Source: Paenibacillus sp. USDA918EY
Lineage (GTDB): Bacteria > Bacillota > Bacilli > Paenibacillales > Paenibacillaceae
DNA: 64,000 bases
Reading direction: 5' to 3'
Assembly: GCF_009870825.1 (NCBI RefSeq)
Contig: NZ_WTWY01000005.1
Coordinates: 1-64,000, forward strand
The translations under genes and the position numbers were made by a program. Below, piece by piece: positions 18,076 to 26,860 of the stretch. Position 1 is the first letter of the stretch. Each line of letters starts with the position of its first letter. Below the pieces are notes generated by a model. That model worked only from the letters and a program-made list of their open reading frames with translations, had not been told where the DNA came from and made no database searches.

Positions 18076-18459
18076 GTGCAGGAAATGCACGGCATTCATT
18101 TTTTATCTTCGATAATATTGAACTTGAAAGGAGAGGGAATACTGGGACGTTTTGGCGACACCCTATTGCATGCGGCCTTATATGATGACAATGGGGAATC
18201 TTTCAAATACATGATATGTTATCATTTACCAAAGGGACTCGAAATTCTGGAGAGATTTACAAAACTTTCTGTTCCGGCATTCACATGGGCAATATTCCCG
18301 GAGCCGGAATGCGATTTGCAAAAACTATGGGATCGAATCTATTCCGAGTGGTTTCCGGCATCCGAATACGAGCAGATTGAAGGCCCTAGTTTCGAAATGT
18401 ATTATGGAACAGGAGAGCATGTTACGGGGGAGATCTGGATACCGGTAAGAAGAAAATAA
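18076..18459 (+). pseudogene. Orphan AraC/GyrI-like effector-binding domain
   Basis: The frame matches the C-terminal effector-binding half of AraC-family regulators (FKYMICYHLPKGLEI..., VPAFTWAIFPEPECDLQKLWDRIYSEWFPASEYEQ, ending GEIWIPVRR). No HTH domain is encoded upstream in any frame I read, and no ATG/GTG/TTG suits the AAAGGAGAGGG at 18125-18135. Either a stand-alone binding domain with an unusual start or, more likely, the 3' remnant of a regulator gene. Confidence 0.55.
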
Positions 18460-18502
18460 CTTATTACTCAAGAGTAGAGAATAATTAATAGAACGTACTT
18501 GT

Positions 18503-18536
18503 GGGCCCTTTAGGTTATCTGAAACGGCCCTTTTTT
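18503..18536 (+). terminator. Terminator-like hairpin
   Basis: GGGCC (18503-18507) pairs with GGCCC (18526-18530), with partial inner pairing, followed by six T. Confidence 0.6.
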
Positions 18537-18645
18537 GCTGGGCTAACCGCTGTTAATCGTAATCATTTATTTTTTTTGCAAATGGCGTGGCTTTTTGGCT
18601 CCCTCCGGTGTCTAATTCATTGTAAATCAAGAGGAGGTTCTCACC

Positions 18646-19881
18646 ATGTCAAGAGCTCAAGACACAAAACCTGTTTATCCGGATAAACAGGAGAGCGTTA
18701 CCGGCTTTGAAAGCACGTATGAGCTGTATCGTCCAAGAATCCGCAAGTACTTCTCGTTAAAATTGAACCCAATGGTAGCAGATGACTTGACTCAACAGGT
18801 TTTTTTGAAAGCCGTCGAAAACATTCACACCTTTAAAGGCCGCTCTAATTTATTCACATGGATATTTAACATCGCTCAGAATACTGTGAAAAACGAATAT
18901 AGGAGGATATCGAGAAAAAAAGAATCTCCATTTGATTTTACAGCTTATGAATCACAGTCAATTTCTCTTGAATTTACAAATTATGTGGATTTTCGGATTG
19001 ATATTGGAGCTGCGCTCAATCAATTAGATGAGGTTGACCAGGAAATTATTGCATTACGCTTTTTTGTGGACTGCACGCTGCCTGAAATCGCCAAGATCGT
19101 TGAGATGCGCGAGAGTGCCGTGAAGAACAGATTGTACCGATCTTTGGAAAAACTGAGGAAAGAACTAAAAGAATGGGGGGACATTACCATCATGTCTATT
19201 CAAGATTTGATTTCAATTGTAAATAAGGGCAACAACGAGGGCACGAATAATCGTCTGAAGAAAGTACATCATGACTTGTTCGTTGAACTCAGCAAACATG
19301 TCGAAAGAGTCTCGTCAAAATATAATCACGATCCGTCACGAAAAGTAGTTATTGAAATATACCCCGATCTGCCAACGTTTCATCAGGCAGTAGGAGAAGC
19401 TGATGCTCCCAATTGGTTTATGGGCACGTATGAGGGGCATATCCTTAAAATAGTATCTCCCTTGAACCCGGGACCCGAGCACACGTATCAATCCATCCTG
19501 AAAAGCACGGTCCACTTGTTCACCATGTGGTTGATCAGTGATATTAATCCCAATGTACCAAAATGGATAAGGCAGGGGATCGGTGGATATGAAGCTAAAC
19601 AGATGACCGAAGACTTTCTAAAAGGCTCTACGGAAGAAGCCATCCGCAATCTCGAAATCCCGTCTTTTGAAGAATTAAACAACGATACTTGGGATTTCGA
19701 AACGATGAAAGGTTTTCAGTTCTCCTATATGTTCGTGGAATTTGTTGTGGAGAAATACGGAATAGATGCATTAAACAAGTTGATCCGAGCTCCTCATGCT
19801 TTTAATGAGATTTTTCAATGCTCCGAGTCTGAATTGCATATGAAAATGGTCGAATATTTAAGAAGTCCGGCCCCGCAATGA
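18646..19881 (+). CDS. ECF-type sigma factor with degenerate peptidase-MA-like C-terminal domain
   Basis: 411 residues, ATG behind GAGGAGG. Residues ~25-90 are sigma region 2 (YELYRPRIRKYFSLKL...DDLTQQVFLKAVENI...LFTWIFNIAQN) and ~120-175 region 4 (LDEVDQEIIALRFF...TLPEIAKIVEM..SAVKNRLYRSLEKLRKEL). ECF factors usually end near residue 180; this one continues for about 220 more. That extension has the layout of an MA-clan metallopeptidase (helix STVHLFTMWLI, then PKWIRQGIGGYEA in place of the usual WLxEGLAEY), but the HExxH Glu is missing, so catalysis is unlikely. It may be a built-in regulatory domain. No anti-sigma gene adjoins it. Confidence 0.75.
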   Translation: MSRAQDTKPVYPDKQESVTGFESTYELYRPRIRKYFSLKLNPMVADDLTQQVFLKAVENIHTFKGRSNLFTWIFNIAQNTVKNEYRRISRKKESPFDFTAYESQSISLEFTNYVDFRIDIGAALNQLDEVDQEIIALRFFVDCTLPEIAKIVEMRESAVKNRLYRSLEKLRKELKEWGDITIMSIQDLISIVNKGNNEGTNNRLKKVHHDLFVELSKHVERVSSKYNHDPSRKVVIEIYPDLPTFHQAVGEADAPNWFMGTYEGHILKIVSPLNPGPEHTYQSILKSTVHLFTMWLISDINPNVPKWIRQGIGGYEAKQMTEDFLKGSTEEAIRNLEIPSFEELNNDTWDFETMKGFQFSYMFVEFVVEKYGIDALNKLIRAPHAFNEIFQCSESELHMKMVEYLRSPAPQ

Positions 19882-19917
19882 GCGAAGCCGGACATCCTTC
19901 ATCCATTTTCAATTGAT

Positions 19918-22077
19918 TCACTTAAAAGGTGAGTTCATCTGCATTTCCCGGCCCCAATGGCGGTGCATGGCGATGGCGTCGACCAGCTGCCGGGCAAAGA
20001 CGCTGCCGTCTTCCGTCTCCTTGCGGATCACCAGTCCGGTATCCTCGCCCGGAGACGTCAGGTGGCCGGAAGACGCCGAAGCGTCAGCCAAATGCATGCC
20101 TGAGCCGGACAGCAGCCTGATGGCCGGCGCGGAAGCACCTATGGTTTTGAAGTGGTTGTAGGCCTCTGTCACGAAATTGGCCGCTTCTTTGATAACCAGC
20201 AGCTTATCGATGCTCTGCTCCCCGCCGGCTACATAGACGGCGTCAAACAGCACGGAGTCGGCCGTTAGGAAGGTATGCACTGCCTCCAGCCGCCTGCCGT
20301 CGGTTCCGGCAATCATCCCCAGATTCTCGCTGACGACTTCCGGCACGACGCCTGCTTCAGCGAAAGCATCGAGCACGGCCTTCATTTCGTCCGCGTCGAA
20401 TCCGTCAGCGGCCAGCACCGCCACCTTGCGGGTGGCCGGTGACATGGCGGTATGAAGCTGGCTCAGCGCCGGCGAGGCCTGGGCATGGGCACCTCTTGCC
20501 GCCGCCGTCCCTGATGCTTCTTCTCCGGCCTTCGGCGGGTTGACGCCGACGCCCAGGGCGATTTTTTCTGCCAGCAGCAGATCCACGTTGGCGAACATAT
20601 CGACGACCTGCTGTTGTACGTTTTTGCTTTTCACCTTGCCCACTTCGAAGCGGAAAGCCTTAATGATATGCTGCTTCTCCACGTCGGACATGCTGTTCCA
20701 GAACAGCTTGGCTTGGGTGTAGTGGTCCTTGAAGCTGTCGCTGCGGGCCCGGACTTTGCGCCCATCCACTTTTTCCTGATAGTGAACGTATCCGCCTTCC
20801 TGCTCTGAAACGGGGCGGGGGGCGTTGTTTCCAAGGGAGTTTTTATGATAGCTGGTTTGGCCCCGGTTGATTGTCATGCGGTGGTAACCATCGCGCTGGT
20901 TGTTGTGAACCTCCGCCACCGGCCGATTGATCGGAATTTCATGGAAGTTCGGTCCGCCCAGACGGATCAGCTGCGTATCGGTATAAGAGAACAGGCGTCC
21001 CTGCAGCAGTGGATCATTGGAGAAATCGATTCCCGGCACCACGTTGCCTACGTGGAAGGCCGCCTGCTCTGTTTCTGCGAACACGTTGTCCACGTTGCGG
21101 TTCAGTGTCATTTTCCCGATGCGCTGAACAGGAATGAGCTCCTCCGGCCAAATTTTGGTCGGGTCGAGAATATCGAAATCGAAGTTGAACTCCTCATCCT
21201 CCCGGATGATTTGCACGCCAAATTCATATTCGGGATAGTTGCCCATTTCAATCGCTTCCCACAGGTCGCGGCGGTGAAAGTCGGGATCCTTGCCGGCGAT
21301 TTTTTGCGCTTCGTCCCAAACCAGGGAATGCACGCCCAGCAGCGGTTTCCAATGGAATTTCACGAAATGCGCTTCGCCCTGGTCATTGACAAAACGAAAG
21401 GTATGTACGCCGAAGCCTTCCATCATCCGGTAGCTGCGCGGGATCGCTCGGTCCGACATCGTCCACATGATCATGTGGGCCGATTCCGTGTTGCTGGCGA
21501 CAAAATCCCAATGTGTATCATGCGCGGTGGACGCCTGCGGGATTTCGTTATGGGGCTCCGGCTTGAACGCATGAACCAAATCAGGAAACTTCAGCGCATC
21601 CTGGATGAAAAAGACCGGGATGTTGTTGCCTACGAGGTCGAAGTTGCCGTCCTCCGTGTAAAACTTGGTGGCAAAGCCCCGGGCATCCCGAACGGTATCG
21701 GCCGAGCCGCGCGAACCGGCCACGGTGGAGAATCGCACGAATACCGGCGTTTTTATCGAAGGGTCCTGCAGAAACTTAGCCTTCGTGTACTTCGTCATCG
21801 GCTTGTACACCTGAAAATAACCGTGCGCTCCAAAGCCTCGGGCATGAACCACACGCTCAGGAATGCGCTCATGGTCAAAGTGGGTCAACTTCTCCCGGAA
21901 ATGAAAATCCTCCATTAACGTCGGCCCGCGTTCGCCCGCTTTGAGCGAATGTTCGTCCTCGGAAATTCGAACGCCTTGGTTGGTAGTCATTGCTTCGCCC
22001 GCATCGCTTACACGGAATTCCTCTAGCTGGCTGTCCTTTTTATCCTTCTGTGGGTGCTGCTCCTTATTACGGTCCAT
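19918..22077 (-). CDS. katE: Large-subunit (clade 2, HPII-like) catalase
   Basis: 719 residues. ATG 22077 is 7-8 bases from AGGAGGGGA and preferred to the TTG one codon earlier. It decomposes hydrogen peroxide with heme. Catalytic His78 sits in [15 protein letters not shown], the active-site Asn lies in the [14 protein letters not shown] region, and the heme-ligand Tyr in RLFSYTDTQ. After the core (~500 residues) comes a flavodoxin-like DJ-1/PfpI-type C-terminal domain ([22 protein letters not shown]...), which defines clade 2. No signal peptide. A SigB-like promoter lies upstream, which fits a general-stress or spore catalase. Confidence 0.93.
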   Translation of the reverse strand: MDRNKEQHPQKDKKDSQLEEFRVSDAGEAMTTNQGVRISEDEHSLKAGERGPTLMEDFHFREKLTHFDHERIPERVVHARGFGAHGYFQVYKPMTKYTKAKFLQDPSIKTPVFVRFSTVAGSRGSADTVRDARGFATKFYTEDGNFDLVGNNIPVFFIQDALKFPDLVHAFKPEPHNEIPQASTAHDTHWDFVASNTESAHMIMWTMSDRAIPRSYRMMEGFGVHTFRFVNDQGEAHFVKFHWKPLLGVHSLVWDEAQKIAGKDPDFHRRDLWEAIEMGNYPEYEFGVQIIREDEEFNFDFDILDPTKIWPEELIPVQRIGKMTLNRNVDNVFAETEQAAFHVGNVVPGIDFSNDPLLQGRLFSYTDTQLIRLGGPNFHEIPINRPVAEVHNNQRDGYHRMTINRGQTSYHKNSLGNNAPRPVSEQEGGYVHYQEKVDGRKVRARSDSFKDHYTQAKLFWNSMSDVEKQHIIKAFRFEVGKVKSKNVQQQVVDMFANVDLLLAEKIALGVGVNPPKAGEEASGTAAARGAHAQASPALSQLHTAMSPATRKVAVLAADGFDADEMKAVLDAFAEAGVVPEVVSENLGMIAGTDGRRLEAVHTFLTADSVLFDAVYVAGGEQSIDKLLVIKEAANFVTEAYNHFKTIGASAPAIRLLSGSGMHLADASASSGHLTSPGEDTGLVIRKETEDGSVFARQLVDAIAMHRHWGREMQMNSPFK

Positions 22078-22138
22078 CAATGAATCCCCTCCTGTTGGTT
22101 ACGGACGATACGATGTCCGAGTATTTACACACGTTTAT

Positions 22139-22164
22139 TTACCCGGATAAAAATCCGCCTAAAC
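22139..22164 (-). promoter_or_regulatory. Sigma-B-type promoter of the catalase gene
   Basis: On the minus strand GTTTAG (22164-22159), a 14-base spacer and GGGTAA (22144-22139) match the SigB pattern GTTTAA-N12-15-GGGWAW. It lies about 60 bases upstream of the catalase start. Forespore sigma factors recognise related sequences, so SigF/SigG is an alternative. Confidence 0.6.
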
Positions 22165-22851
22165 GGGAATAGGAAAGAGAATAGCGGCAGGGGAGAAAGG
22201 GAATTCCGTCGCTTTGATGAGCAATTCATGATCTGATTCACGTAATCCAAGCGTGTTGGATGAGTGATGATCATGTCCTGAATCTTCATGGGTTTGACCG
22301 GGAGGCGACATCTGGAGATTGGAGTTCTGATGGGGTGAAGTGAGCAGGATAAATACAAAAGCCAATATAATGACCGCAAACATAAAGAGGGGATTCGACA
22401 ACAGGAATGATCTTTGTTTTAATACATCGATTTTGATTTCCCCTTGCAGCAGGATGAAGAGAAGAAACATTATTCCGCAGCATAGAACGGACATGATTTT
22501 GACTGTGAGCCCTGCATATGGGGAAGGCATCATCACCATCAGCATCGTTCCCATCATGCCGCCCATCATACCAGACAATAAACCGTCCAGGACGGCCATT
22601 AAGCTGATCGGCGCACCGGTAACAACCCCGATTGCCCCGCCTATCAACATTCCGAACATCGTAGATTCAAAAAACTGACCCGGCAGCCAGATGGCGAGCA
22701 ATGATCCCATCGCTAATCCACTTGTCATTCCCAAGCACATGGCGGCCATCATTCCGACCATACTGGTTAAATTCCTGCGAAAGAAGACGATAAACACCGC
22801 AATCCAAACCGAAAGCAAACCACACAAAGAACCCATGATAATCAAGTCCAT
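22159..22851 (-). CDS. Six-span membrane protein with His-rich tail, unknown function
   Basis: 230 residues from ATG 22851, with AGGGGG about 12 bases upstream; the longer frame upstream does not look coding. About six hydrophobic segments are visible, rich in Met and Gly (LSGMMGGMMGTMLMVMM), then a soluble tail with a His cluster (HEDSGHDHHSS). Met/His richness suggests a metal link such as copper, but this is only inference. I do not recognise the family. It lies upstream of the catalase on the same strand, and the catalase promoter overlaps its stop codon. Confidence 0.6.
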   Translation of the reverse strand: MDLIIMGSLCGLLSVWIAVFIVFFRRNLTSMVGMMAAMCLGMTSGLAMGSLLAIWLPGQFFESTMFGMLIGGAIGVVTGAPISLMAVLDGLLSGMMGGMMGTMLMVMMPSPYAGLTVKIMSVLCCGIMFLLFILLQGEIKIDVLKQRSFLLSNPLFMFAVIILAFVFILLTSPHQNSNLQMSPPGQTHEDSGHDHHSSNTLGLRESDHELLIKATEFPFSPAAILFPIPV

Positions 22852-23016
22852 GCACTTACCATGCCCCCTTACCCTATATAATATGAACCATATGGCTTGA
22901 CCCAATGATTTATGTACGCAAGCCGGATTTCTATCCGCTGTTCCTGAACTACTTGATAGGGCTTGTACCGTAGGGAAGTGGAAGTGGTCGGGAATCGATA
23001 ACTCAATAAAAAAACA

Positions 23017-23049
23017 ATCAAAAGCAGCCGACTTCTTCTGATCGGCTGC
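23017..23049 (-). terminator. Terminator of the small membrane-protein operon
   Basis: GCAGCCGA (23024-23031) pairs with TCGGCTGC (23042-23049). Read on the minus strand the hairpin is followed by TTTTGATTGTTTTTTT, ending the transcript of the 23590/23124 pair. The rest of 22852-23123 shows no gene. Confidence 0.7.
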
Positions 23050-23123
23050 CCATGCTCGGTGCTGCTTTAGGTTACTCTGCTTAAAGTTGAAGAATGGAGG
23101 ATTGGACTTCCAAAATATAATTC

Positions 23124-23585
23124 TTAAATTATCCGTGCCGTCCCGAATGCATAATGATGCCACAAAATATCCTCCACCGTATCAGCTTGGGTTTCATCGC
23201 ACTCAATGATGAGGATTACTTCTGAATTTTTTCCGCGTAACAGTCGTTGTTTCTTTTTGATGACCTTATAGTAGAATACGTCGATGCAAATCCCAAGACA
23301 AAAACCGCTTGCTGCACCGATCAGCCCACAATAAATCGGCCCCCATGCCAGTTTGAAACCAACGCTAGCCCCAATGACGGCAAACGCAGTCCCAAGGGTT
23401 GCTCCGGTGCTAATCAAGGAAATGCCGTCCGCGTTATGAATGCTGTCAAACAATCGCCGCTCCGTTTTGCGATTCGTTAAGGGTACGGCAAAAATATGTT
23501 CTTTTTTAATTCCGTTTTTCTCCAGCTCAGTAATCGCTATTTCTAAATTGGTGGAATGCTCAAACGTTGAAAAAATCTGTACCAT
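23124..23585 (-). CDS. Small protein with Gly-rich hydrophobic core (stress-protein-like)
   Basis: 153 residues. N-terminal segment VQIFSTFEHSTNLEIAITELEKNGI and a C-terminal alpha/beta segment (EVILIIECDETQADTVEDIL) flank a hydrophobic glycine-rich centre (GATLGTAFAVIGASVGF...GPIYCGLIGAASGFCLG) that could be one or two membrane hairpins. The layout resembles 'general stress protein' families in Bacillota, but I cannot name it. It begins 4 bases after the upstream membrane protein stops, so the two form an operon; its own ribosome site is weak (GGTGGT), consistent with coupling. Confidence 0.65.
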   Translation of the reverse strand: MVQIFSTFEHSTNLEIAITELEKNGIKKEHIFAVPLTNRKTERRLFDSIHNADGISLISTGATLGTAFAVIGASVGFKLAWGPIYCGLIGAASGFCLGICIDVFYYKVIKKKQRLLRGKNSEVILIIECDETQADTVEDILWHHYAFGTARII

Positions 23586-23589
23586 CGTT

Positions 23590-24381
23590 TTATACCACCA
23601 CTTTTCCCTTTTTTACTTGAAAAGAGGGGTTTTGGTAATGTTTGATCAGGAAGTCCTTTTGCTCGGAGTCAAATAACTTGTTGTTTTCTACGGTGTTTGC
23701 ATACGAATCATACACTGCAAATCCCCACATGGAAGGCATAAACAGCAGCCATTGTTTGTCGAGCACAGAGGTTGACATTGTAATTTGACCCATAAACAGG
23801 TAATGAACGGCCAAAAGCATCTTGGAGAAATATACAAAAGCGATCGTCCAAGCCAGCGCGAAAAACGCGGTAAGCACGCGATGGATGTGCAGCTGCCCAA
23901 GGCCTGGCATAAATAAGGACCATATGACCGACATGGCGGGCTTTCGTTTGTCCAAATAATTGATCTCCATCGCTCCGATGGAAAATGAGTTAAACGGCGC
24001 ATTTTCCCTTTCCGCCAGCAAATAAACTTTGTTCATATCGACCGAGGTCCGGTAACTGTCCCAAATGCCAAACAGATACACCGGAATATACATGAGCATC
24101 CATCTGGGATCCAGCACCTTTTTCGCTTCCTCAATATTTCCGCAGAAGGAATATACCATGGCCAGATTGATCTTTGCGTTGCAATTGACAATCACTTCCC
24201 ACATAAACAAGGAGAGACCACGTAAATATTTGCTTAACAGGAGGTGACCAAAACCTGGAAAGGCTGCAGACCACCAAGCAATGAAATACGGATTGCGGAT
24301 ATGAATTTGGGTGGTACCGGCAATGGAAATATGGGCCTTGTACCGGCGGAACTTGTTTTCGATATTTCTGTAATTGTCCAA
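23590..24381 (-). CDS. Membrane protein with two PGxGxL (TM2-like) units
   Basis: 263 residues from TTG 24381, chosen because GGAGGGAAACC stands 9 bases ahead; the longer frame to ATG 24438 has no ribosome site. Two internal repeats each begin with a helix carrying Pro-Gly-x-Gly (AAFPGFGHLLLSKYLRG and LFMPGLGQLHIHRVLTAFF) and end with a segment giving WDSYRTSVDMNK or YDSYANTVENNK, so the protein looks like an internal duplication of a TM2-type membrane module. Function is unknown. It is the first gene of a two-gene minus-strand operon. Confidence 0.65.
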   Translation of the reverse strand: MDNYRNIENKFRRYKAHISIAGTTQIHIRNPYFIAWWSAAFPGFGHLLLSKYLRGLSLFMWEVIVNCNAKINLAMVYSFCGNIEEAKKVLDPRWMLMYIPVYLFGIWDSYRTSVDMNKVYLLAERENAPFNSFSIGAMEINYLDKRKPAMSVIWSLFMPGLGQLHIHRVLTAFFALAWTIAFVYFSKMLLAVHYLFMGQITMSTSVLDKQWLLFMPSMWGFAVYDSYANTVENNKLFDSEQKDFLIKHYQNPSFQVKKGKVVV

Positions 24382-24479
24382 AAAGGTTTCCCTCCATGAA
24401 TGTCCATTTAAATGACGTATATTCAAAAAAGCTTGCATGCGCTACCGTTCTTAACTATTATCCTGCTTTTTCACGAATT

Positions 24480-24632
24480 TCAGATTAGAGCTGTCGCAAG
24501 AACAAACGCGTAAGCAAAAAGGAAGTAGCGTAAATCTCGATTTTGCTCAAATTTTTGGAGACTAAAAAAAGATACCGCGTTCAGCAATAAAAAACCGAAA
24601 ACATGGACATATGAATCGACCGCTTCCCGTTT
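24480..24632 (-). pseudogene. Probable C-terminal gene fragment, membrane-protein-like
   Basis: A minus-strand frame of 50 codons without ATG, GTG or a ribosome site reads convincingly as protein (VDSYVHVFGFLLLNA, then LRYFLFAYAFVLATALI) and ends at a proper stop. It probably is the 3' end of a decayed gene. The rest of 24633-24857 holds nothing I can support. Confidence 0.35.
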
Positions 24633-24857
24633 TTACCCCGCACTATGATTACCTTATACGTATTATTGGATGATTGAGATGATAATAAACCCCTGACATG
24701 CCGGTTACTGTGCTAAGACAACGGACAGACAAATTATCCGGCGTGAGTTCGTTCCTCAGACAACAAGGAATATGAAAGCACGATGTCGAATAAGAAAAAT
24801 GTTTTGTAAAGTTATGGTTTGAAGATGATCGCTTTTGAAGAAAGGGAGATCGTGAGC

Positions 24858-25271
24858 ATGTCAGAGGATAATATTCGATACGAACAAGTGAAAATTATTT
24901 GTGCAGAAGATTGCGGAAACGCACCGAAAAAAGAATTGCTTAGAGCGTTTAATGTTGCTTTTGTTAGCAACGATATTGGCTTGATCATGGAGAACATCAT
25001 TGAAGATATCCGATGGAGTTTTATCGGTAGCGATACATTACAAGGCAAGGATCAAGTTCTAAGAATGCTTGAAAAACTGATGGATAAAAAGCCAACGGAG
25101 TTAGTTATCAGCAATATAATAACGCACGGATATTCCGGTTCTTTAAATGGCATCCTGAACCTCGAAAATAATATTAGCTACGCTTTCTGTAATATTTATC
25201 GTTTCAATAGCAGTTTAAACAAAACAAAAATCAAGGAAATTACTTCTTTTATCATTGACATTTCAAAATAG
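24858..25271 (+). CDS. NTF2-like (SnoaL-type) protein
   Basis: 137 residues from ATG 24858, 8 bases after AAAGGGAGA; the open frame upstream lacks a site. After an N-terminal EQVKIICAEDCGNAPKKELL comes an NTF2-like fold signature: helix LLRAFNVAFVSNDIGLIMENI, then DIRWSFIGSDTLQGKDQVLRML, then alternating strands. Related proteins bind small molecules or act on them; nothing specifies the ligand. Isolated gene. Confidence 0.65.
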   Translation: MSEDNIRYEQVKIICAEDCGNAPKKELLRAFNVAFVSNDIGLIMENIIEDIRWSFIGSDTLQGKDQVLRMLEKLMDKKPTELVISNIITHGYSGSLNGILNLENNISYAFCNIYRFNSSLNKTKIKEITSFIIDISK

Positions 25272-25441
25272 CAAACGAGACATGAGTGCTAGTTTTCTTT
25301 TTTGGAAATCGAGGATAATATAGTGTTACACTCAATAAAAAAGCGGAGCGTTTCCCGGATAATTGCCTTTTGTTCGGGCAGGTTCGGCAGTACAATGATC
25401 ACAGCGCGCATATGCAAAAATCTGTCGGCGGGGTGAACGGT

Positions 25442-25897
25442 ATGGAAATTATAGTGGATGATTTAACAGGGCCTGAAATTGCCGGATTGATCCGCGAGCA
25501 TTTGCAGAGCATGGCAAAGGAGTCGCCGCCGGAGAGCGTGCATGCCCTCAATCTGGACAGGCTCCGGCAGCCGGACGTGACGTTCTGGAGTGCATGGGAG
25601 CAGGGAGAGCTGCTTGGCTGCGGGGCGCTCAAGGAGCTGGATCCGGGGCACGGCGAGATCAAATCGATGCGGACCGCATCCGCCCATTTGCGAAAGGGTG
25701 TGGCCAGATCCATTTTGGCTCACATCATTGAAGAGGCGCGGAACCGGGGGTATCGGCGGTTAAGCCTGGAAACCGGCTCAATGGAATCGTTCCAGCCGGC
25801 GAGGCGGCTGTATCAGGCCTTCGGATTCAAAGAGTGCGGGCCTTTTGCGGACTATATCCTTGATCCTTACAGCACCTTTATGACTAAAGAGCTATAA
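25442..25897 (+). CDS. GNAT-family N-acetyltransferase
   Basis: 151 residues from ATG 25442 (weak GGGGTGA ahead). GNAT motifs: ELLGCGALKELDPGHGEIKSMRTASAHLRKGVARSIL (motif A with the acetyl-CoA loop, R/Q-x-x-G-x-G/A replaced by RKGVAR) and RGYRRLSLETGSMESFQPARRLYQAFGFKECGPFADY (motif B). The last part matches the YjcF/ElaA-like group often annotated as putative acetyltransferases in Bacillus. Acceptor unknown. Monocistronic with a strong terminator. Confidence 0.85.
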   Translation: MEIIVDDLTGPEIAGLIREHLQSMAKESPPESVHALNLDRLRQPDVTFWSAWEQGELLGCGALKELDPGHGEIKSMRTASAHLRKGVARSILAHIIEEARNRGYRRLSLETGSMESFQPARRLYQAFGFKECGPFADYILDPYSTFMTKEL

Positions 25898-25910
25898 GAT
25901 GATCGGAACT

Positions 25911-25956
25911 AGAAAGGACATGCTCCAGTCATCGATGACGTAGCATGTCCTTTTCT
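25911..25956. terminator. Bidirectional terminator
   Basis: AAAGGACATGCT (25913-25924) pairs perfectly with AGCATGTCCTTT (25942-25953), with A/T runs on both sides. It serves the GNAT gene and the convergent DinB gene. Confidence 0.85.
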
Positions 25957-26032
25957 CATCGCCAAGGGGCTTACGTTAGTGAATATTATTGTCGCCGGGC
26001 AAAAAGGATTAAGGAAGTTAAGTTTATTTGGT

Positions 26033-26500
26033 TCATTGATTCTCCCGATAAGCCTTCTTAACCCTTTCAATTTGAGCAAGGTGGCCGCGGACATGTTCGA
26101 CGCGGTAGACCAACAATTGCTTAAATGTGTACCGCTCTTGATCCGGATACACTCCGACCCGCTCCCATTGTTCACTAGTTAGATTGCTTAGAATAGGTTG
26201 CATGCTGGAACGCAGCATGTTGAACAGAAGCAGGTACTGTTCGCGGTCCAATAAATCATACCCCAAGTTATTCGCCCATGCATCCTGATCAAATGAAATC
26301 AGAGCCGGCTCATCTTCCGCCAAGACTTTTTTTAGTCGAGCTGTGGACGAGATCTCTGAATCCGTCACATGAATGAGGATTTGATGAATGCTCCATTTGT
26401 CCGGTGCAGGCTTGTAACGAAGCTCCTCCTCCGTCAATCCTTCGATGGCATCCCGAAGCATTTCATAGCCAGAGGCATACTCCTTAATGATATCCTCCAA
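26033..26500 (-). CDS. DinB-family protein
   Basis: 155 residues from TTG 26500, a few bases after GGAGGGGGATTGAA. Typical DinB four-helix pattern: EYASGYEMLRDAIEGLTEEELRYKPAPDKWSIHQILIHVTDSE (first metal-type His in the IHQILIHVTD helix) and a C-terminal HVRGHLAQIERVKKAY with the His pair. DinB/YfiT members bind a divalent metal and may be thiol-dependent transferases (for example with bacillithiol). Single gene. Confidence 0.82.
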   Translation of the reverse strand: MEDIIKEYASGYEMLRDAIEGLTEEELRYKPAPDKWSIHQILIHVTDSEISSTARLKKVLAEDEPALISFDQDAWANNLGYDLLDREQYLLLFNMLRSSMQPILSNLTSEQWERVGVYPDQERYTFKQLLVYRVEHVRGHLAQIERVKKAYRENQ

Positions 26501-26860
26501 TTCAATCCCCCTCCTTTATCAGTAAACCGCCTACTAGAAATAAGATATTCTCGTTTTTAGGCAAATATCCTGGTTCATGTTTTTAAAAGCAGATTAGGCG
26601 AAATGGTGTCAGTGTAGGACTGTTGATCCTTATCGATTGAGGCAAAGATGTTCGGAGATCACTCCTACCTATATCAATCATGATAATTTTATCAGATTAT
26701 TTCCATTGTTTGCCTTAGAGGTAAACTATACCATTTAATTCATGAGCGGTCAGGCAGGAAGGAGGATTATGCATGGGCGATGGGTATGCAGGGCAAAAAA
26801 TGAACGATGGTTCAACAAACAGCCCCTGATGTAGACCATGTCGACAGAAGGAGTATGGAT
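26501..26860 (+). other. Upstream region of the PBP gene with a possible leader ORF
   Basis: GGAAGGAGGATTATGC is a near-consensus ribosome site followed by ATG 26773 and an 18-codon frame (MGDGYAGQKMNDGSTNSP) ending at TGA 26827-26829, about 30 bases before the PBP start. It could be a leader peptide that sets PBP translation. Nothing else is recognisable in this stretch. Confidence 0.35.

Noticed and set aside
20845..21918. 357-codon open frame on the plus strand within the catalase gene
   Set aside because: It is antisense to a clearly conserved catalase, has no ribosome site or recognisable domain, and arises from GC-rich codon bias.
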